Shown here: piece after piece, positions 7,422 to 11,978 of the stretch | How the letters are laid out: each line of letters begins with the position of its first letter | Numbering within the stretch: position 1 is the stretch's first letter | Assembly: GCA_023511475.1 (NCBI GenBank) | Contig: JAIMBM010000045.1 | Span: forward strand, 1 to 11,978 | Reading direction: 5' to 3' | From: Anaerolineae bacterium | GTDB lineage: Bacteria > Chloroflexota > Anaerolineae > SpSt-313 | Length of the DNA stretch: 11,978 nucleotides | Program-made: the position numbers and the translations under genes | Notes under the pieces: model-generated | The model's input: the letters and a program-made list of their open reading frames with translations, nothing else | Told to the model about the DNA's origin: nothing | Database searches by the model: none

Positions 7422-10046
7422 ATGAACATCAACAAGTACACTGAGAAGGCACAGCAGGCCATCCTGCAGGCACAGGAGCTGGCCACCGGGTACAGCCACA
7501 GCCAGATCGACCCGGAGCATATCTTGCTCGCCCTCGTACGGCAGCAGGATGGGGTTGTCCCGCAGGTCCTGAGCAAGATGGGTGTATCCCCTCAGAGGTT
7601 CGAGAGTGGCCTCAGTGCCGTCCTCGAGCGCCGTGCGAGGGCGTACGGGCCCACGGTGCAGATAGGGCTCTCTCGCGAGGCGGTCCAGCTCCTCTCCCGC
7701 GCCGAGGCCGAGGCCTCGACCATGCGGGACGAGTTCGTATCCACCGAGCATATCCTGCTGGCCGCGGCCGGCGAGCGGACGGGCGACGTCGCGCGGCTGA
7801 TGCAAGAGCTGGGGATAACCCACGAGCGCATCCTGCGCGCCCTCACCGAGATCCGCGGCTCACAGCGCGTCGTAGACCAGAATCCGGAGGCCAAGTACCA
7901 GGCCCTCGAGCGCTATGGGCGCGACCTGACGCAGCTCGCCCGACAGGGCAAGCTTGACCCGGTCATCGGGCGCGAGCAAGAGATCCGCCGCGTCATCCAG
8001 GTGCTCGCGCGGCGCACCAAGAACAACCCGGTCCTCGTCGGCGAGGCGGGCGTCGGCAAGACGGCCATCGCCGAAGGCCTCGCCCAGCGCATCGTGCGCG
8101 GAGATGTGCCTGAGGGCCTGAAGAACAAGCGCATCGTGGCGCTCGACCTCGGCGCCCTGGTCGCCGGGACCAAGTACCGCGGCGAGTTCGAAGAGCGGCT
8201 CAAGGCCGTCCTCAAGGAGGTAACCGATTCCCAGGGCGAGATCATCCTCTTCATCGACGAGCTGCACACCGTCGTCGGTGCCGGCGCGGCCGAGGGGGCC
8301 ATGGATGCCTCCAACATGCTCAAGCCGATGCTGGCGCGAGGCGAGTTGCACTGCGTCGGAGCGACCACGCTGGACGAGTACCGCAAGTACATCGAGAAGG
8401 ATGCGGCCCTCGAGCGCCGCTTCCAGCCCATCATGGTCGACGAGCCGACCGTCGAGGAGACGATCTCGATCCTCCGCGGCCTGAAGGAGCGCTATGAGGT
8501 GCACCACGGCGTGCGCATACAGGATGCAGCCCTCGTTGCGGCAGCGGTCCTCTCCCAGCGCTACATCACCGATCGCTTCCTGCCCGATAAGGCCATAGAC
8601 CTGATCGACGAGGCGGCCAGCCGCCTGCGCATGGAGATCGACAGCATGCCCAGCGCGCTGGACGAGGTCGAGCGCCGCCTGATGCAGCTCCAGATCGAGG
8701 CGCAGGCCCTGCGCAAGGAGAAGGACGAAGACTCGCGCGCCCGCCTCGCCCGAATCGAGCGCGAGATCGCCGACCACGAGGAGCGACGCAACGCCCTCGC
8801 CGCCCGCTGGCAGCAGGAGAAGGAGGCCATTCAGGCCATTCGCGCCACCAAGGAGCAGATCGAGCAGACGCGCGTCCAGATCGAGGATGCCGAGCGCCGC
8901 GCCGACCTCGAACGCGCGGCCAAGCTCCGCTACGGAGACCTGCGGGAGCTCGAGTCGCGCCTCGCCGAGCAGGAGAAGCGCCTGCGCGAGCTGCAGGGCG
9001 ACTCGCCGCTGCTCAAGGAGGAGGTCAGCGAGGACGATGTGGCCGAGGTCGTGTCCCGGTGGACGGGCGTGCCGGTCTCCAGGCTGTTGGAGGGCGAGCT
9101 CGAAAAGCTCGTCCGCATGGAGGAGCGGCTGCACCAGCGCGTCGTCGGGCAGGATGAGGCCGTACAGGCCGTGGCCAACGCCGTGCGGCGTGCCCGCGCC
9201 GGCCTGCAGGACCCGAACCGGCCGATCGGCTCCTTCATCTTCCTCGGCCCAACCGGAGTCGGCAAGACCGAGCTGGCGCGTGCCCTCGCCGAGTTCCTCT
9301 TCGACTCCGAGGACGCAATGGTCCGCCTGGACATGAGCGAGTACCAGGAGCGGCACACCGTCGCGCGCCTGATCGGGGCTCCGCCCGGGTATGTGGGCTA
9401 TGAGGAGGGCGGGCAGCTGACCGAGGCCGTGCGCCGTCGGCCCTACTCGGTCGTGCTCTTTGACGAGATTGAAAAGGCCCATCCCGAGGTCTTTAACGTT
9501 CTGCTGCAAATCCTCGACGATGGGCGCCTGACCGATGGGCATGGCCGCACCGTCAACATGCGCAACACCGTCATCATCATGACCTCCAACATCGGGAGCG
9601 AGTGGATCAGGGACCTCGGCGGGCGTGATGACGCCGCCATGCGCACGCGCGTGATGGAGGCGCTGCGGCAGCACTTCCGCCCCGAGTTCCTGAACCGGGT
9701 CGACGAGATCATCATCTTCAACTCCCTGACCCGCGAGCAGCTCGTGCGCATCGTCGACATCCAGCTCCAGCGCCTGCAGAGGCTCCTCGAAGCCCGGCAT
9801 ATCACCCTCGAGGTCACCCGGGCGGCCAAGGAGCATCTGGCCGAGATCGGCTACGACCCGGTCTACGGCGCGCGGCCGCTGAAGCGGGCCATCCAACGCG
9901 AGCTTCAGGACCCGCTGGCCATGCGCCTGCTGCGGGGCGAGTTCCAGGAGGAGGATACCATCCGCGTCGATGCCAGAGACGGACGGCTCACCTTCGAGCG
10001 GGTGCCCGCCGTCGCGGGAACAACCCTTGCTGAAGCGGCGTCCTAG
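7422..10046 (+). CDS. clpB: ClpB/Hsp104-type AAA+ disaggregase
   Basis: ClpB threads aggregated proteins through its hexamer and hands them to DnaK for refolding. The 874-residue product is full length. It has an N-domain of two repeats (about 1-145), a first AAA+ module with Walker A GEAGVGKT (207-214), pore-loop KYRG (251-254) and Walker B ending Asp279-Glu280, and arginine fingers in ERRF (331-334). A long coiled-coil middle domain (about 405-530) distinguishes ClpB from ClpA/ClpC. The second AAA+ module has Walker A GPTGVGKT (609-616), pore loop GYVGY (656-660) and Walker B Asp681-Glu682, with sensor/arginine region RPEFLNRVDE. The ATG at 7422 begins the conserved MNINKYTEKAQQA; its Shine-Dalgarno is weak (GGTAGG, 7411-7416). 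It is probably read from upstream, because no local promoter is visible. Confidence 0.96.
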   Translation: MNINKYTEKAQQAILQAQELATGYSHSQIDPEHILLALVRQQDGVVPQVLSKMGVSPQRFESGLSAVLERRARAYGPTVQIGLSREAVQLLSRAEAEASTMRDEFVSTEHILLAAAGERTGDVARLMQELGITHERILRALTEIRGSQRVVDQNPEAKYQALERYGRDLTQLARQGKLDPVIGREQEIRRVIQVLARRTKNNPVLVGEAGVGKTAIAEGLAQRIVRGDVPEGLKNKRIVALDLGALVAGTKYRGEFEERLKAVLKEVTDSQGEIILFIDELHTVVGAGAAEGAMDASNMLKPMLARGELHCVGATTLDEYRKYIEKDAALERRFQPIMVDEPTVEETISILRGLKERYEVHHGVRIQDAALVAAAVLSQRYITDRFLPDKAIDLIDEAASRLRMEIDSMPSALDEVERRLMQLQIEAQALRKEKDEDSRARLARIEREIADHEERRNALAARWQQEKEAIQAIRATKEQIEQTRVQIEDAERRADLERAAKLRYGDLRELESRLAEQEKRLRELQGDSPLLKEEVSEDDVAEVVSRWTGVPVSRLLEGELEKLVRMEERLHQRVVGQDEAVQAVANAVRRARAGLQDPNRPIGSFIFLGPTGVGKTELARALAEFLFDSEDAMVRLDMSEYQERHTVARLIGAPPGYVGYEEGGQLTEAVRRRPYSVVLFDEIEKAHPEVFNVLLQILDDGRLTDGHGRTVNMRNTVIIMTSNIGSEWIRDLGGRDDAAMRTRVMEALRQHFRPEFLNRVDEIIIFNSLTREQLVRIVDIQLQRLQRLLEARHITLEVTRAAKEHLAEIGYDPVYGARPLKRAIQRELQDPLAMRLLRGEFQEEDTIRVDARDGRLTFERVPAVAGTTLAEAAS

Positions 10047-10070
10047 GAGCAGGGGCAGGCAAGCCCCCTC
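10047..10070 (+). terminator. Hairpin directly after the clpB stop (possible terminator)
   Basis: GAG (10047-10049) plus GGGGC (10052-10056) pair with GCCCC (10063-10067) plus CTC (10068-10070), with a 2-nt bulge and a 6-nt loop. The stem starts right after the TAG stop, which suits a transcript end. There is no U-tract, so Rho-independent termination is uncertain and 3'-end stabilisation is equally possible. Confidence 0.4.
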
Positions 10071-10142
10071 AGGCGATGCCGTGCCAGGCAAGAGTCTCGG
10101 AATCGTGCGGATACGGAGAGGCGCGAGGGGCAGACCCCGACC

Positions 10143-10251
10143 GTTCCCCCGACGCGGGGGAACAGGAGGAGCTATCGCTCACAGACAGGTGGCCGCAAGG
10201 GTAGAGAGAACCTATCCCCCCGTTTCGGGGGGACGGTGGGGGGTTACCCCC
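10143..10251 (+). other. Cluster of three C/G-block hairpins between clpB and clpC
   Basis: Hairpin 1 is GTTCCCCCG-ACG-CGGGGGAAC (10143-10163), a 9-bp perfect stem. Hairpin 2 is 10215-10222/10226-10233, 8 bp around a TTT loop. Hairpin 3 is GGGGG-TTA-CCCCC (10239-10251), 5 bp. The C block of hairpin 2 could instead pair with the G block of hairpin 3, giving an alternative fold. No coding frame or U-tract is evident. Together with the post-clpB hairpin, they make up most of the recognisable structure in the 403-bp gene-free spacer 10047-10449, apart from the clpC promoter region at its 3' end. Confidence 0.55.
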
Positions 10252-10305
10252 GCAGCACCGCCTGACATTGGGGAGGAGCTGCGACGAGGCGCCCGGCCAC
10301 GCCAC

Positions 10306-10334
10306 TGGAAAGCACGTCGACTTTGTGGTATATT
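10306..10334 (+). promoter_or_regulatory. Putative clpC promoter
   Basis: TGGAAA (10306-10311, 4 of 6 to the -35 consensus), a 17-bp spacer and TATATT (10329-10334, 5 of 6 to the -10 consensus) give a predicted start near 10341. That places the HAIR-like site over and just downstream of the start. The TTGACA inside the HAIR site is an alternative -35, but no acceptable -10 lies 16-18 bp beyond it. Confidence 0.6.
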
Positions 10335-10337
10335 AAC

Positions 10338-10358
10338 CTTGACAGGATGAGACTCAAC
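10338..10358 (+). promoter_or_regulatory. HAIR-like HspR operator upstream of clpC
   Basis: CTTGACA-N7-ACTCAAC matches the HAIR consensus CTTGAGT-N7-ACTCAAG at 5 of 7 left-arm and 6 of 7 right-arm positions with exact spacing. Its left arm is identical to that of the grpE site (CTTGACA), suggesting one repressor recognises both. It would roadblock initiation from the promoter just upstream. Confidence 0.75.
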
Positions 10359-10363
10359 CTTAG

Positions 10364-10429
10364 GCGCAAGACCGGATCGGCTTGCGCGTTCTGGCCGATC
10401 GCCCTATCGTACTGGTTGTTGCGCGCAAC
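10364..10429 (+). promoter_or_regulatory. clpC leader with two competing stems and a 12-bp palindrome
   Basis: Stem A pairs GCGCAAG (10364-10370) with CTTGCGC (10381-10387) and is extended by CCG/CGG inside. Stem B pairs GATCGGC (10375-10381) with GCCGATC (10394-10400). The two share bases and cannot coexist. A perfect palindrome GTTGCGCGCAAC (10418-10429) lies 3 nt before the Shine-Dalgarno GAGAGG (10433-10438). This could be a switchable leader; no function is demonstrated. Confidence 0.45.
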
Positions 10430-10449
10430 GTAGAGAGGTAATGGATTAG

Positions 10450-11978
10450 ATGATGCGTTTCGATCGTTTCACGGAGCGGGCTCAGGAAGCCGCGGCCCGC
10501 GCCTTTGAGATCATGCAGCGCATGAACCACGCCCAGCTCGACGTGGAGCACATCGTGCTCGCGCTGCTCGAGCAGCCCGATGGGGTGGTCCCCGCCATCC
10601 TGGAGAAGCTCGGTGTGGACCCGGAGGCCGTGCAGCACGAGATCGAGCGGGCGCTGGAATCCGGCCCGCGCAGCTATGGCCCGGCGCTTGCCGGCGGGCA
10701 GGTCTACATCACGCCGCGGGTCCAGCGCGTCCTCACACGGGCGAACGACGAGGCCCAGCGCCTCAAGGACGAGTTCATCTCGACTGAGCATCTCTTGCTG
10801 GCCATCGTCGCCGAGCGTGATGGACCTGCTGCGCGGACCCTCAACGACCACAACATCACGCACGATGCGATCCTGAGAGTGCTGCCCGAGATCCGAGGCG
10901 GGCAGCGGGTGACGAGCCCGCAGGCCGAGAGCCGCTATCGCACTCTGGAGAAGTACAGCCGAGACCTGACCGAGCTCGCCCGCGAGGGCAAACTCGACCC
11001 GGTGATCGGGCGCGATGAGGAGATCATGCGCGTGCTGCGCGTGCTCTCGCGCCGCACCAAGAACAACCCCGTCCTTATCGGCGAGGCTGGCGTCGGCAAG
11101 ACCGCCATCGTCGAGGGTCTCGCCCAAAAGATCGCGGCCGGGGACGTTCCCGAGCCGCTCCTCGGCAAGCGCGTTGTATCGCTCGACCTCGCCGGCATGG
11201 TGGCCGGATCGCGCTTCCGGGGCGAGTTCGAGGAGCGGCTGAAGGCAGCTCTCGAGGAGATCCAGCGCGCGCAGGGCGAGATCATCCTCTTCATCGACGA
11301 GCTGCACACCGTCGTTGGGGCGGGCGCGGCCCAGGGCGCGATCGATGCCTCCAACATGATGAAGCCGGCCCTTGCCCGCGGTGAGCTGCGCTGCATCGGC
11401 GCAACCACGCTGGACGAGTACCGGCAGCACATCGAGCGCGACCCCGCCCTCGAGCGGCGCTTTGCACCGATCTTTGTCGACGAGCCCACGGTCGAGGAGA
11501 CCATCGCCATGCTGCGGGGCCTCCGCGATCGCTACGAAAGCCACCACAAGGTGCGCATCACCGATGAGGCTCTCGTGGCCGCGAGCCGCCTGTCCGACCG
11601 ATACGTCAAGGACCGTCACCTGCCCGACAAGGCCATCGACCTCATCGACGAGGCGGCGGCCAAGCTGCGCATCACCATCTATGGCCTCACGCCCGAGCTG
11701 CGTCGGCAAAAGCTCGAGCTGCAGCGGCTCAACGCCGAAGAGGAGAGAGCCTGGCAGGCGCGTGACTATGAGCGCGCAGCCCGCTACAAGAGCGAGCGCC
11801 TCAAGCTCGAGGCCCAGTTCGAGGCGGGCAAGAACGAGTGGATGAAGGAGCAGAACCTCGACGAGGTCGTCGACGTCGAGGACGTCGCCCAGGTCGTGGC
11901 GAGCTGGACCGGTATCCCGGTGGCCGCCATGCTCGAGGCCGAGACGCAAAAGCTCCTGCACATGGAGGAGCGCCTCAA
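10450..11978 (+). CDS. clpC: ClpC-type AAA+ unfoldase, 3' end beyond the window
   Basis: ClpC unfolds substrates and feeds them to the ClpP protease. The first 509 codons are present and no stop is reached. Visible parts are an N-domain with two repeats (about 1-150), a first AAA+ module with Walker A GEAGVGKT (211-218), pore loop SRFRG (254-258), Walker B Asp283-Glu284 and ERRF arginine fingers, then a short middle domain (about 415-477) with a UVR-like ERAARYKSERLKLE segment. The middle domain is about half the length of ClpB's and matches ClpC. The following VASWTGIPV begins the linker to the second AAA+ module. The ATG at 10450 is followed by an in-frame ATG at 10453; GAGAGG (10433-10438) lies 11 nt upstream. 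The HAIR-like operator about 90 bp upstream implies HspR control. The ClpP-binding loop lies outside the window, so it cannot be checked. Confidence 0.92.
   Translation, partial: MMRFDRFTERAQEAAARAFEIMQRMNHAQLDVEHIVLALLEQPDGVVPAILEKLGVDPEAVQHEIERALESGPRSYGPALAGGQVYITPRVQRVLTRANDEAQRLKDEFISTEHLLLAIVAERDGPAARTLNDHNITHDAILRVLPEIRGGQRVTSPQAESRYRTLEKYSRDLTELAREGKLDPVIGRDEEIMRVLRVLSRRTKNNPVLIGEAGVGKTAIVEGLAQKIAAGDVPEPLLGKRVVSLDLAGMVAGSRFRGEFEERLKAALEEIQRAQGEIILFIDELHTVVGAGAAQGAIDASNMMKPALARGELRCIGATTLDEYRQHIERDPALERRFAPIFVDEPTVEETIAMLRGLRDRYESHHKVRITDEALVAASRLSDRYVKDRHLPDKAIDLIDEAAAKLRITIYGLTPELRRQKLELQRLNAEEERAWQARDYERAARYKSERLKLEAQFEAGKNEWMKEQNLDEVVDVEDVAQVVASWTGIPVAAMLEAETQKLLHMEERL

Noticed and set aside
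7860..10091. 743-residue open frame on the minus strand
   Set aside because: It lies entirely antisense to clpB, has no recognisable domain and no ribosome site, and is expected from codon bias in high-GC coding DNA.
10141..10235. Repeated C-block/G-block hairpins resembling CRISPR repeat stems
   Set aside because: There are only two similar units, with different loops and flanks and no constant-length spacers, and no cas genes are nearby.
10360..11961. 533-residue open frame on the minus strand
   Set aside because: It is antisense to clpC, which has complete family motifs; the antisense translation is low-complexity and Leu/Asp/Gly/Val-rich.
10450..11978. Second clpB copy
   Set aside because: The middle domain is short (about 60 residues) with a UVR-like segment, as in ClpC, so the gene is called clpC rather than a clpB duplicate.

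Overview
The window is a compact bacterial heat-shock and protein quality-control locus in high-GC DNA. The gene content fits Chloroflexota best: a zinc-finger-less DnaJ, paired lipoprotein HtrA proteases, an HspR regulator, an archaeal/eukaryotic-type release-factor homologue, and ClpB followed by ClpC. That assignment is inferred from protein character and gene order; there is no 16S or other marker gene here.

Layout: positions 1-164 are G-homopolymer-rich and hold no convincing gene. Two tandem hsp20 genes lie on the minus strand (165-605 and 693-1136). A 230-bp divergent regulatory region (1137-1366) carries a consensus sigma-70-type promoter in each direction. The plus-strand promoter overlaps a HAIR-like operator, the HspR binding site. 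A run of plus-strand genes follows: grpE, dnaJ, htrA, htrA, hspR, an eRF1-like (baeRF) gene overlapping hspR by 4 bp, and clpB. A structured 403-bp spacer then leads to a second HAIR-like site and promoter in front of clpC, which runs off the window end.

How it fits together: HspR, encoded in the middle of the cluster, probably represses both the grpE-dnaJ promoter (autoregulating its own operon) and the clpC promoter through the two HAIR sites. GrpE and DnaJ are co-chaperones of DnaK, which is not in this window. Hsp20s hold unfolding proteins, ClpB disaggregates with DnaK, ClpC unfolds substrates for ClpP, and the two HtrA lipoproteins handle misfolded proteins outside the cytoplasmic membrane. 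The eRF1-like protein, translationally coupled to HspR, adds a ribosome-directed arm. Its GGQ-equivalent loop reads GGW, so it is unlikely to act as an ordinary termination factor.

The hsp20 promoter has no complete HAIR site. Its 5' leader instead can fold a hairpin that buries the Shine-Dalgarno sequence, a candidate RNA thermometer. The leaders of clpB and clpC also contain competing stems. The least described parts are the HspR-coupled eRF1-like factor and these leader RNAs.
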